NCBI RefSeq assembly: GCF_013337185.1
Contig: NZ_SWDE01000003.1
Span: forward strand, 248,001-312,000
DNA: 64,000 nucleotides
Direction of reading: 5' to 3'
Origin: Serratia proteamaculans
GTDB lineage: Bacteria > Pseudomonadota > Gammaproteobacteria > Enterobacterales > Enterobacteriaceae
Shown: positions 54,490 through 63,146 of the stretch, piece by piece
Numbering within the stretch: the stretch's first letter is position 1
How the letters are laid out: each line of letters starts with the position of its first letter
Translations under genes and position numbers: made by a program
The notes under the pieces: generated by a model
Seen by the model: the letters and a program-made list of their open reading frames with translations, nothing else
Database searches by the model: none
Told to the model about the DNA's origin: nothing

Positions 54490-55533
54490 TTATTTCTTCT
54501 TCTTGGCATCGCGTGGTGCACGGGCAACCGTTGCCTGATACACCTTGAAGCGGCCGTTTTGTGCCAGCACTTCATGGCTGCCGAAGGTGGCGTCCAGAAT
54601 ATCCGGGTACGGCAGGAAGGCGTTGGCCACGATGCGCAGACGACCGCCGATAGGCAGGTGCTTTAACGCACCGCGGATCAGGGTTTCTGCTGCGGTCAGG
54701 CTGGTTTGCAGCCCGTCATGGAACGGCGGGTTGGAGATGATCAGGTCGAAACGGCCGGTAATGTCGGAATAGACGTTACTGACGATCACTTCACCTTCAA
54801 TGCCGTTGGCGGCCAGCGTCGCGCGGCTCGATTCAATAGCTGCGGCGTTGACGTCGCTGAGGGTCAGCTTCATTTTTGGTGACAGTTTGGACAGCACCGA
54901 GGCCATTACGCCAGCACCACAACCCACGTCCAGCACTTTGCCTTTCATGTGTTTATCCAGCGTCGACAGCAGCAGTGAGCTACCGACATCCAGCCCGTCA
55001 CGGCTGAACACGCCCGGCAGGGTTTTCACTTCCAGATCGTGCAACTGATAGCTTTCCCACCAGTCTTCCAGGTTGAATTCGGTCTGGGTGTCCAGGCGAC
55101 CGTGATACAGGCCACAGCGGCGGGCGCTGTCGATTTTCACCAGCGTGGCGTAGTCTTCGATCATTTGATCGGCGCTGCGCACGCCGCTGCGGTTCTCACC
55201 GACCACGAACACGTCGGTACCTACCGGCAGCAGTGCCAGAATGTTGCACAGCTGGAATTGCGCTTCCTGTTTGCTCTTCGGCCAGTAGTAGATCAGCGTA
55301 TCGCACTCGGCGACGAACGCGGCGTCTACGGTCAGGCCGTACTGCACGTTGTCACCCATCGCCCGGTTCAGTAACTGCCAGTGATGGTATTGCTGGGTAT
55401 GGACACGCACATCCGCGGCCTCAAATTGGGCCGGCAGGGCGTCCTGCAGGTCACCGGCGAACAGAACACGGCGTTCGATAAACTCATCACTGTGGCGCAG
55501 CATGACTTCACTGGCGGGGGTTAATGCAGACAT
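54490..55533 (-). CDS. rsmC: 16S rRNA m2G1207 methyltransferase
   Basis: 347 residues starting [34 protein letters not shown], matching RsmC, with a SAM motif [18 protein letters not shown] and the catalytic [11 protein letters not shown] near residue 270. The ATG at 55533 has CTAGGAGCC upstream; the track-length frame to 55662 is not conserved. It is divergent from holD, as in E. coli. Confidence 0.95.
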   Translation of the reverse strand: MSALTPASEVMLRHSDEFIERRVLFAGDLQDALPAQFEAADVRVHTQQYHHWQLLNRAMGDNVQYGLTVDAAFVAECDTLIYYWPKSKQEAQFQLCNILALLPVGTDVFVVGENRSGVRSADQMIEDYATLVKIDSARRCGLYHGRLDTQTEFNLEDWWESYQLHDLEVKTLPGVFSRDGLDVGSSLLLSTLDKHMKGKVLDVGCGAGVMASVLSKLSPKMKLTLSDVNAAAIESSRATLAANGIEGEVIVSNVYSDITGRFDLIISNPPFHDGLQTSLTAAETLIRGALKHLPIGGRLRIVANAFLPYPDILDATFGSHEVLAQNGRFKVYQATVARAPRDAKKKK

Positions 55534-55689
55534 CAGGTTTTGGCTCCTAGAAATTAGATCGGGGATTATAGAGCTTTGTGGCGATATGTTCGACGGGTTT
55601 GTTGGCGCAGGCCGCGCGGGTTTGTTAGCATAGCGCGGCGCATGGCAGGCATGGCGCACCACAACGGGTAGATCCTGACAGGAATCGGC

Positions 55690-56127
55690 ATGGCATCAAA
55701 ACGCGACTGGCTGTTACAACAACTGGGTATTACGCAGTGGACATTGCGCCGCCCGGGCGTGTTGCAGGGCGAAGTGGCGGTCAGCCTGCCACCCGAGGTG
55801 CGTTTACTGGTCGTGGCGCAGGCCTTGCCTGAGCATAACGATCCGCTGTTTTGCGACGTGCTGCGCAGCCTGGGGCTGACCCCGGCGCAAACCTATGGCC
55901 TGACGCCGGATCAGGTGGCGATGTTGCCTGAAGATACCGAATGCAACAGTTGGCGGTTGGGCGTTGCGGAGCCGCTTGCGGTGGCCGGCGCGCAGCTATA
56001 CAGCCCGGCACTGGCCGAGCTTTCTCTCGATGCGAGTGCCAAACGCGCACTCTGGCAGCAGATTTGTCATCATGAACAAGATTTCTACCCTGACCGCGGC
56101 CGATCTGGCCACAGCCTTCACGATTGA
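55690..56127 (+). CDS. holD: DNA polymerase III psi subunit
   Basis: 145 residues: [31 protein letters not shown] is the HolD N terminus that binds the chi subunit. The length (E. coli 137 aa), divergence from rsmC and overlap with rimI match the conserved order. The C-terminal tail overlaps the rimI start by 56 bases. Confidence 0.93.
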   Translation: MASKRDWLLQQLGITQWTLRRPGVLQGEVAVSLPPEVRLLVVAQALPEHNDPLFCDVLRSLGLTPAQTYGLTPDQVAMLPEDTECNSWRLGVAEPLAVAGAQLYSPALAELSLDASAKRALWQQICHHEQDFYPDRGRSGHSLHD

Positions 56128-56515
56128 GCAAGCCAGCCACGCCTTTCCTTGGACACAAGCTACCTTTGCCAGTAATCAGGGCGATCGCTACCTTAACCTG
56201 AAACTGGAAGCCGACGGGCAGATGGCGGGATTTGCCATCACCCAAATCGTGCTGGATGAAGCCACGCTGTTCAATATCGCCATTCATCCCGACTGGCAAC
56301 GCCAGGGTTTTGGCCGCCAACTGTTGGAAGCGCTGATTGCACAGTTGGAACCCCGCGGCGTGTTTACGCTGTGGCTGGAAGTGCGAGCCTCTAACCGTGC
56401 CGCCATCGCGCTGTACGAAGATCTCGGCTTTAATGAAGTCACCATCCGCCGTAACTACTACCCTGCAGCCAATGGGCGCGAAGACGCTATCGTCATGGCG
56501 CTGCCGCTGGCTTGA
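56072..56515 (+). CDS. rimI: Ribosomal protein S18-alanine N-acetyltransferase
   Basis: 147-residue GNAT protein: IAIHPDWQRQGFGRQLLEALI is the acetyl-CoA loop and LWLEVRASNRAAIALYEDLGFNEVTIRRNYYPAANGREDAIVM is the RimI C terminus. The ATG at 56072 lies inside the holD 3' end. It is followed by a hip locus rather than yjjG. Confidence 0.94.
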   Translation: MNKISTLTAADLATAFTIEQASHAFPWTQATFASNQGDRYLNLKLEADGQMAGFAITQIVLDEATLFNIAIHPDWQRQGFGRQLLEALIAQLEPRGVFTLWLEVRASNRAAIALYEDLGFNEVTIRRNYYPAANGREDAIVMALPLA

Positions 56516-56525
56516 ATCCAAAAAA

Positions 56526-56630
56526 CAACTTTTTTATTGTTTTATCGTTAATTTACAATAAACAGGTTGTTTTCGCACCGCTGTACAACTAATTTGTTGT
56601 TTATTGATGCAAATACAAATAATGAGTTGT
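56526..56630. promoter_or_regulatory. Array of four 16-base operators upstream of hipB
   Basis: Four copies of ACAAn-N6-(G/A)TTGT start at 56526 (ACAACTTTTTTATTGT), 56556 (ACAATAAACAGGTTGT), 56585 (ACAACTAATTTGTTGT) and 56615 (ACAAATAATGAGTTGT). The start-to-start spacings are 30, 29 and 30 bases, about three helical turns. E. coli hipBA also has four operators, but with a different sequence (TATCC-N8-GGATA). Binding of the adjacent HipB is inferred. Confidence 0.75.
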
Positions 56631-56643
56631 TTTGAGGTGATGA

Positions 56644-56949
56644 ATGAAAAAATCATCAGAAATATCAACGATATTAAAAGAAAAACGCGCTGAGCTGGGC
56701 TGGAACCAAAAAGACTTTTTGATGAAGATTGGCATGACCCAGCAACAATATCAGCGTATTGAATCCGGTAGTGATATGCGGATGAGCACGCTGCTACGTA
56801 TATTGATGGCAATGGATTTGGAATGCGTTATCGTGCCGAAAAACAAGGTGCGTGAAGTGGAGTTATCGCTTCAAACGGGAGCAGATAGAGTTTCAGAAGC
56901 GAATGGATTACCCAGTTTCGAAAGAAAGCTGAAAGATCTCGAGGACTAG
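56644..56949 (+). CDS. hipB: HipB-like antitoxin (XRE helix-turn-helix)
   Basis: 101 residues with an XRE domain, STILKEKRAELGWNQKDFLMKIGMTQQQYQRIESGSDMRMSTLLRILMAMDLECVIV, followed by a polar tail. In HipBA systems the HipB dimer represses its own promoter and neutralises the HipA kinase. GAGGTGATGA precedes the ATG. The gene is intact and directly follows the four-operator array. The hipA start is 4 bases after its stop. Confidence 0.88.
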   Translation: MKKSSEISTILKEKRAELGWNQKDFLMKIGMTQQQYQRIESGSDMRMSTLLRILMAMDLECVIVPKNKVREVELSLQTGADRVSEANGLPSFERKLKDLED

Positions 56950-56952
56950 CTG

Positions 56953-57549
56953 ATGAATGGACAGCGGCAGGTTGAATCGGTACGGGCATTAGCCCTGGTT
57001 TTATACCATGTGCGTATTGGTGTGCTGGCGCATTATAGCGGCGGCAAAAATATCCTGACGTTTGATCCGCATGATAAATATCGTGGCAAAAACTATGAGC
57101 AAATAGCGGCTTATCTTTACGAGTGGGGCAGTGATCCCTTGGCTGATGCGCAGCAAATGGCTCGTCGCCTGTTGGCCAACATTCTGCTGGCTAATGGCGA
57201 TGCTCATATCAAAAACTGGTCAATGATTTATCCCAACAAAACCGATGTTCGGCTCTCTCCTGCTTATGACATCGTAACCACTTTGGCTTATATTCCGCGT
57301 GAGTCAGAAGTGGCGCTGAATATGGCAAGGGAGAAGCGTTGGTCAATGATTTCAATGCAAACTTTCGAACATTGGGCGGATCGTGTTGGTCTGCCCTGGC
57401 CTGCTATACGGGTGCATTTATTGGATGCCATCGACCAGGCGCGCACCCTATGGCCGGATCTATTGGCAACCCTACCGATGGCGAAAGAGCATAAAGCGAT
57501 ATTGCACCAGCATTGGACTTCGTTGTCGCCGGATTTCCGCCTGCATTGA
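56953..57549 (+). pseudogene. hipA: HipA kinase with large internal deletion
   Basis: The frame encodes 198 residues against about 440 for HipA. The first 39 (to GVLAHYSGGKNILTFDP) match the N-terminal subdomain. The sequence then jumps to HDKYRGKNYEQIAAYL in the C-terminal kinase lobe, where NGDAHIKNW (catalytic Asp) and LSPAYDIV (metal Asp) remain. The missing part carries the P-loop and the inhibitory phospho-Ser. The frame stays open, so a protein may be made, but it cannot be an active kinase. The junction is near base 57071. Confidence 0.8.
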
Positions 57550-57706
57550 GGATTTAATCTATCTTCGCTGGATCCATTGATTGTCACCGGTTGGTAAATC
57601 AGCGAAAATACCCGGCTATTATCTTTTATTTACCGCTTTGCCTGGCGCCGTGCGCGGCGCGTTCTGATGCTTTCGCAGGGCGGACTAACTGTAGAATCTG
57701 AAAAAC

Positions 57707-59296
57707 ATGTCTCCTAGTGAATTTGCCCGCGAAGTCTCGAAAAGAAGAACTTTCGCCATCATCTCGCACCCCGATGCCGGTAAAACGACCATTACCGAAA
57801 AGGTGTTGTTATTCGGACAGGCTATCCAGACCGCCGGTACGGTAAAGGGCCGCGGCTCAAATCAGCATGCCAAATCCGACTGGATGGAAATGGAAAAGCA
57901 GCGTGGGATCTCAATCACCACCTCGGTGATGCAGTTCCCGTACCGCGAATGCCTGGTTAACCTGCTGGATACCCCGGGGCACGAAGACTTCTCCGAAGAT
58001 ACCTACCGCACCCTGACCGCTGTCGACTGCTGTCTGATGGTGATCGACGCCGCCAAAGGGGTTGAGGATCGTACCCGCAAGCTGATGGAAGTTACCCGTC
58101 TGCGCGATACGCCGATCCTGACCTTTATGAACAAACTGGACCGCGACATCCGCGATCCGATGGAAGTGATGGATGAAGTCGAGCGCGAGCTGAAAATCGC
58201 CTGCTCACCGATCACCTGGCCTATCGGCTGCGGCAAGCTGTTTAAAGGGGTTTATCATCTGTACAAGGATGAAACCTACCTTTATCAGACCGGTAAAGGT
58301 CACACCATCCAGGAAGTGCGTATTGTCAAAGGGTTGGATAACCCGGAGCTGGACGCCGCCGTGGGTGAAGACCTGGCCGCGCAGCTGCGTGAAGAGCTGG
58401 AGCTGGTGCAGGGCGCATCCCACGAGTTCGATCATGAAGCTTTCCTGAGCGGTGATTTGACGCCGGTATTCTTCGGTACCGCTTTGGGTAACTTCGGTGT
58501 GGACCATATGCTTGACGGCCTGGTGGCTTGGGCTCCAGCGCCGATGCCGCGTCAAAGCAGCACCCGTGAAGTGGTTGCGGCGGAAGAGAAATTCACCGGT
58601 TTCGTGTTCAAGATCCAGGCTAACATGGATCCTAAACACCGTGACCGCGTGGCCTTTATGCGCGTGGTCTCCGGCCGCTACGAGAAAGGCATGAAGCTGC
58701 GCCAGGTACGCACCGGTAAAGACGTGGTGATCTCCGACGCTCTGACCTTTATGGCGGGTGACCGTTCGCACGTCGAAGAGGCTTATCCGGGCGATATCAT
58801 TGGTCTGCATAACCACGGCACCATTCAGATCGGCGATACCTTCACCCAGGGTGAAGATATGAAGTTCACCGGTATTCCGAACTTCGCGCCGGAGCTGTTC
58901 CGTCGCATTCGTCTGCGCGATCCGCTGAAGCAAAAACAGCTGCTGAAAGGCCTGGTGCAACTGTCCGAAGAAGGGGCCGTGCAGGTATTCCGTCCGATCG
59001 CCAGCAACGATTTGATCGTCGGTGCGGTCGGTGTGCTGCAGTTCGAAGTGGTGGTTGCACGCCTGAAAAGCGAATACAACGTCGAAGCCTTGTACGAGTC
59101 GGTCAACGTTTCGACCGCCCGTTGGGTTGAATGCAGCGACGTGAAGAAGTTTGAAGAGTTCAAGCGCAAGTGTGAGCTTAACCTGGCGTTGGACGGCGGC
59201 GACAACCTGTCTTACATCGCGCCAACCATGGTTAACCTGAATATCACCCAGGAACGCTACCCTGAAGTGGTGTTCCGCAAGACACGCGAGCACTAA
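57707..59296 (+). CDS. prfC: Peptide chain release factor 3
   Basis: 529-residue GTPase that recycles RF1/RF2 from the ribosome. G1 is [15 protein letters not shown]3 [15 protein letters not shown]4 NKLDRD; the switch I region ([27 protein letters not shown]) is intact. Length equals E. coli RF3. The order prfC-osmY is conserved. Confidence 0.97.
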   Translation: MSPSEFAREVSKRRTFAIISHPDAGKTTITEKVLLFGQAIQTAGTVKGRGSNQHAKSDWMEMEKQRGISITTSVMQFPYRECLVNLLDTPGHEDFSEDTYRTLTAVDCCLMVIDAAKGVEDRTRKLMEVTRLRDTPILTFMNKLDRDIRDPMEVMDEVERELKIACSPITWPIGCGKLFKGVYHLYKDETYLYQTGKGHTIQEVRIVKGLDNPELDAAVGEDLAAQLREELELVQGASHEFDHEAFLSGDLTPVFFGTALGNFGVDHMLDGLVAWAPAPMPRQSSTREVVAAEEKFTGFVFKIQANMDPKHRDRVAFMRVVSGRYEKGMKLRQVRTGKDVVISDALTFMAGDRSHVEEAYPGDIIGLHNHGTIQIGDTFTQGEDMKFTGIPNFAPELFRRIRLRDPLKQKQLLKGLVQLSEEGAVQVFRPIASNDLIVGAVGVLQFEVVVARLKSEYNVEALYESVNVSTARWVECSDVKKFEEFKRKCELNLALDGGDNLSYIAPTMVNLNITQERYPEVVFRKTREH

Positions 59297-59304
59297 CAGA
59301 ACAG

Positions 59305-59326
59305 CAGGGCGCCTTAGGGCGCCCTG
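59305..59326 (+). terminator. Hairpin after prfC
   Basis: CAGGGCGCC and GGCGCCCTG are exact 9-base arms around TTAG, 8 bases after the prfC stop. The following TATAGTCTCCCC has few T, so efficiency is uncertain. Confidence 0.6.
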
Positions 59327-59828
59327 TATAGTCTCCCCCCATCAGAGCCTGCTAATTAGTTAATCCTCCTCACCAGTTATTGCATTCCTCATCGTCAACC
59401 GCGTTTTGCCGGGCAGCACCTGCTTTTTTTGTCATATGGTCTATATTTAACAGGGCATAACCGATCGGGTAAGCGTAATTCACTGCTTTTTGTCATAACC
59501 GCAGCGAGTTATTCGGAACTGTTGCCAATTAGAGACAGTGTGATGTCATGTAAATCAATAACATAGCGATAACATGGGTTTTACTGACAGGTGTTGTCGT
59601 CAATAGGCGACAGTTTTTAGCCTAAAATGTAAGCGATATTTATTTTGTTATTGATTTTAAATGGTTTTTTAAAATTGGCACAGCCGTTGCAATACTCCTG
59701 ATGTGGCAACAATCGTTTAACGTGAATGTTTGAACGTATAGAAATCGTGAAGTATTACTGAGTGGGCCGCGTTATGGCGGCTGAAGGATCCGTAACCATT
59801 TTGGATCCACAACCAAAGGAAGAGATCG
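59327..59828. other. 502-base AT-rich leader upstream of osmY
   Basis: No ORF, RNA gene or repeat stands out. It is expected to hold the stress-controlled osmY promoter; no box was assigned with confidence. A GGATCC-centred stretch near 59787-59808 precedes the ribosome site AAGGAAGAG. Confidence 0.5.
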
Positions 59829-60443
59829 ATGAAAAATACTAAATTTGCACAATCACTGATGGCTGTTGTTTTGGGTTCCGTTCTGGTTAGTGGCAGCGCG
59901 CTGGCTGAAGATACCATGCTCAATAAAGCGTCAAGTGCCGCTGATAGCGCGGGTGCCAAAATCGATAGCTCCATGAAAAAAGTTGACGGCTACATGGATG
60001 ACAGCGCAACAACGGCTAAAGTTAAAAGTGCGCTGGTCGATGACAAATCCATCGCCAGCTCTGATATCTCGGTGAAAACCGAAAAAGGCACCGTCACCCT
60101 GAGTGGTTTTGTCGGCAGCCAGACGCAGGCCGAGCACGCGGTTGAAGTGGCCGGTAAAGTGGAAGGCGTCAAATCCGTCAGCGACAAGCTGCATGTGAAA
60201 GACGAAAGCAAACAGTCCATGAAGGCTTATGCCGGTGATACTGCGACCACCAGCGAACTGAAGGCCAAACTGCTGGCCGATGACATCGTACCTTCACGTA
60301 ACGTGAAAGTAGAAACCACCGACGGTGTGGTACAGCTTTCCGGTGAAGTGAAAACTCAGGCGCAGTCAGAACGTGCAGAAAGCATTGCCAAGGCTATCGA
60401 CGGTGTGAAAAGCGTTAAAAACGACCTGGTCGTTAAGCCATAA
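59829..60443 (+). CDS. osmY: OsmY, periplasmic BON-domain chaperone
   Basis: 204 residues: a signal peptide ending SGSALA before EDTML, then two BON domains (about 55-125 and 135-204) each with the VKSALVDD...GTVTLSGFV...QAEHAVEVA...GVKSV pattern. E. coli OsmY (201 aa) is induced by osmotic stress and stationary phase and aids outer-membrane protein folding. AAGGAAGAG precedes the ATG. Confidence 0.95.
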   Translation: MKNTKFAQSLMAVVLGSVLVSGSALAEDTMLNKASSAADSAGAKIDSSMKKVDGYMDDSATTAKVKSALVDDKSIASSDISVKTEKGTVTLSGFVGSQTQAEHAVEVAGKVEGVKSVSDKLHVKDESKQSMKAYAGDTATTSELKAKLLADDIVPSRNVKVETTDGVVQLSGEVKTQAQSERAESIAKAIDGVKSVKNDLVVKP

Positions 60444-60475
60444 ATTTTTTAGCAAGCGCAACAACAAGCACCAAA

Positions 60476-60505
60476 TCCTGGGTTAGCCGTGAGGCTAGCC
60501 CAGGA
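60476..60505 (+). terminator. Strong stem-loop between osmY and ytjA
   Basis: TCCTGGGTTAGCC and GGCTAGCCCAGGA arms (one mismatch) enclose GTGA. There is no T run, so it may be a partial terminator or a message-stabilising structure. Confidence 0.5.
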
Positions 60506-60600
60506 TGCACCATCAAAAAAAGAAACTGACCGGCAGTCTGGTTGCGCCCGAGAAGGGCACGGATTGCGATGTGTTTTTTCACTATGGTAAGGAGAAGCTT

Positions 60601-60762
60601 ATGTTTCGTTGGGGCATTATCTTTTTAGTCATCGCATTGATTGCTGCAGCATTAGGTTTTGGTTCACTGGCGGGTACCGCCGCCTGGGCTGCAAAAATCG
60701 TCTTCGTCGTAGGGATCATTCTGTTCCTGGTCAGCCTGTTTACCGGCCGCCGACGCCCTTAG
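60601..60762 (+). CDS. ytjA: YtjA, small DUF1328 membrane protein
   Basis: 53 residues with two hydrophobic helices ([18 protein letters not shown] and [18 protein letters not shown]) and a basic end TGRRRP. Length and sequence match the DUF1328 protein YtjA found after osmY in E. coli. AAGGAGAAGCTT precedes the ATG. An in-frame ATG at 60505 is inside the stem-loop and is not used. Confidence 0.92.
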   Translation: MFRWGIIFLVIALIAAALGFGSLAGTAAWAAKIVFVVGIILFLVSLFTGRRRP

Positions 60763-60820
60763 CTTTATCCTCAAAGTGTAACAAAGCTTAATCTGTTTTC
60801 TCGCAGTAGGGAGGTCAGTC

Positions 60821-61006
60821 ATGAACAGCGACATCATCCTCGGACGCTGGAAACAGCTGAAGGGCCGGGTGTGTCAGAGGTTGGCGCAGTGGTCTGACAG
60901 CGACTGCATCTGGCTGATGGGCAGCAATGATTGCCTCTCTGGTGTACTGCAAGAGGATTACGGAAGAGAGCAATACAAGGTATCCTCGGGTAAAACGTCT
61001 CACTGA
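60821..61006 (+). CDS. CsbD-family small stress protein
   Basis: 61 residues: GRWKQLKGRVCQRLAQWSDSDCIWLMGSNDCLSGVLQEDYG matches the CsbD/YjbJ pattern (GNWKQFKGKVKEQWGKLTDDD...G...LVGKIQERYG). It has three Cys and is shorter than YjbJ (69 aa), with little of the charged C terminus. GGGAGG precedes the ATG. Its place between ytjA and yjjU is not the E. coli order, so it is a local addition. Function of the family is unclear beyond stress induction. Confidence 0.78.
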   Translation: MNSDIILGRWKQLKGRVCQRLAQWSDSDCIWLMGSNDCLSGVLQEDYGREQYKVSSGKTSH

Positions 61007-61016
61007 GGATGCAGGG

Positions 61017-62138
61017 TTGGGATACAGAATACCCATCACGCTCGGCAATATCGAACCGCTGGCGTATAAACCTTACCGGCCCGGTAAAATGGCGCTGGTA
61101 TGTGAAGGGGGCGGGCAGCGCGGCATTTTTACTGCCGGCGTGCTGGACGAGTTCCAGCGTGCCCGCTTTAATCCTTTTGATCTGATGATCGGCACTTCTG
61201 CCGGCGCGCAGAACCTCTCGGCTTTTATTTGTGGCCAGATGGGCTACGCACGGCGGGTGATCACCCGCTATACCACCTCCGCTGAATTCTTTAACCCGTT
61301 GCGCTTTGTGCGCGGCGGGCATCTGATCGATCTCGACTGGCTGCTCGATACCACTTCGCAACAGGTCCCGTTGGCGATGGACGTTGCGGAAAAAAGCCTG
61401 ATTGATGGCCGTGAATTCCTGATGTGTGCCTGCCGCAGTGATGACTTCGAACCGACCTACCTGCCGGCGCAACGTGAAAGCTGGTTGCCGGCCCTCAAGG
61501 CTTCCAGTGCCATCCCCGGTTTTTACCGCATGGGTGTGGAGCTGGACGGCGTCAGCTATCAGGATGGCGGCATCAGCGATGCGATCCCGGTTGAAGAAGC
61601 CTATCGCCGGGGCGCAGATACCATTGTGGTGATCCGCACCGTGCCGTCGCAGATGTACTACACGCCACAGTGGATGAAACGCATGGAGCGCTTGCTGAGC
61701 GAAAGCAGCCTGCAGCAGATGGTGCGCATCCTGCAACACCACGAGCAAAGTTACCACCGCATCCAGCAGTTTATTGAGAAGCCGCCCGGCAAGCTGCGCA
61801 TCTTCGAGATTTTCCCGCCGAAGCCGCTGGCCAGTAATGCCCTGGGGAGCCGCCTAACGTCGCTCAATCAGGATTATCATCTGGGCCGTAAGTGCGGGCG
61901 CTACTTCCTGGCCACCGTCGGCCACTGGCTGGTAGAACAGGATAAACTGGACGGCATGAAGGTGAAAAAGGCGCTGTCACGCCGTTTGATCCAACCGGAA
62001 AATGTGATCATGCCTTCACCGATTATTACTGACATCAGTCACCCGCGTGATCTTGCCAACCCGTCTGAAGCCAAGCTGGCGGCGATGGACATTATTTTGC
62101 CGGGTGAAGTGCCGCCGGGCGAGGGTGGCCAGCTGTGA
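61017..62138 (+). CDS. yjjU: YjjU, patatin-like phospholipase family protein
   Basis: 373 residues. CEGGGQRGIFTAGVLDEF is the oxyanion loop, GTSAG the nucleophile Ser motif, and YQDGGISDAIPV holds the catalytic Asp; together a complete patatin dyad. Start TTG at 61017 is chosen because the protein then begins GYRIPITLGNI like E. coli YjjU (GQRIPVTLGN) with GAGGAT upstream; the longer frame overlaps the CsbD-like gene. It overlaps yjjV by one base. Confidence 0.9.
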   Translation: MGYRIPITLGNIEPLAYKPYRPGKMALVCEGGGQRGIFTAGVLDEFQRARFNPFDLMIGTSAGAQNLSAFICGQMGYARRVITRYTTSAEFFNPLRFVRGGHLIDLDWLLDTTSQQVPLAMDVAEKSLIDGREFLMCACRSDDFEPTYLPAQRESWLPALKASSAIPGFYRMGVELDGVSYQDGGISDAIPVEEAYRRGADTIVVIRTVPSQMYYTPQWMKRMERLLSESSLQQMVRILQHHEQSYHRIQQFIEKPPGKLRIFEIFPPKPLASNALGSRLTSLNQDYHLGRKCGRYFLATVGHWLVEQDKLDGMKVKKALSRRLIQPENVIMPSPIITDISHPRDLANPSEAKLAAMDIILPGEVPPGEGGQL

Positions 62139-62914
62139 TGCACGACTTCACCGACACCCACTGCCATTTCGATTTCCCACCCTTTAGCGATCATGAGCCT
62201 GAAAGCCTGGCGCTGGCGGAGCAAGCGGGTGTGCGACGGATTATCGTACCAACGGTGACCGCCGATCGTTTTGTGCGGGTGTTAAAGCTGGCACGCGATT
62301 ATCCACCGCTGTTTGCCGCCCTGGGGCTACACCCGCTGTATATTGCCGAGCACCATGAACCGGAGCTGGAGCAATTGACCGGGTTTCTGGCCAGCCGACC
62401 GCCGAAGCTGGTGGCGGTGGGGGAGATTGGCCTCGATCTGTATATGGAAAACCCGCAGTTTGAACGGCAACAGCGGGTGTTAACCGCGCAATTGAAGCTG
62501 GCAAAGCAATATGATTTACCGGTGATCCTGCATTCGCGTCGCAGTCACGATCAGTTGGCGGCAATGCTGCGTCGCACCGAAGTGCCGCGGCGTGGCGTGG
62601 TACATGGCTTTGCCGGCAGCCTGTCGCAGGCGCAGGCGTTTATTCGTCTGGGGTATTACATTGGCGTAGGGGGCACCATCAGCTATGAGCGGGCACAGAA
62701 AACCCGCAATGTGATGGCCCAACTGCCACTGACCTCGCTGTTATTGGAAACCGATGCACCAGATATGCCGCTGGCCGGTTACCAGGGGCAAGCCAACCGC
62801 CCCGAACGCGCGGTGGAAGTGTTCCATACGCTGTGCCAACTTCGCTCTGAATCCCCGGATGATATTGCCGCCCATCTGCAACACAACACTCACGCCTTGT
62901 TTAAATTACTTTAA
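62138..62914 (+). CDS. yjjV: YjjV, TatD-family metal-dependent hydrolase
   Basis: 258 residues: FTDTHCHFDFPPF (metal HxH), GLHPLYI, VAVGEIGLDLYM, LPVILHSRRSHD, VVHGFAGSLSQA and LLLETDAPDMPLAGYQGQANRP are all TatD-type metal-site blocks, matching E. coli YjjV throughout. The start is ATG at 62138, within TGATG shared with the yjjU stop. Probably a DNase or phosphoesterase by family. Confidence 0.93.
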   Translation: MHDFTDTHCHFDFPPFSDHEPESLALAEQAGVRRIIVPTVTADRFVRVLKLARDYPPLFAALGLHPLYIAEHHEPELEQLTGFLASRPPKLVAVGEIGLDLYMENPQFERQQRVLTAQLKLAKQYDLPVILHSRRSHDQLAAMLRRTEVPRRGVVHGFAGSLSQAQAFIRLGYYIGVGGTISYERAQKTRNVMAQLPLTSLLLETDAPDMPLAGYQGQANRPERAVEVFHTLCQLRSESPDDIAAHLQHNTHALFKLL

Positions 62915-63146
62915 ATAAAAATAAGTGTATTTATTTTATTGAAAGATGATTTTAATTTATTGGATGCGTTTGAATTTATATGTGGTAATTACTGTTGTAT
63001 AAATATGTGCTGTCAATCACAGTACCTGACTGTGATGTTGGATTTAATGCCTGTCTGCAATACCTCTTTATTTGTCGGATATGACTAAATCTATGGTCAA
63101 CGTTTAAAGTTATTTTTCTTAATCTAGTATTCATGGAGGAAATACA

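Noticed and set aside
58205-59293. 362-codon minus-strand ORF
   Set aside because: It is the antisense of prfC, a universally conserved gene on the plus strand.
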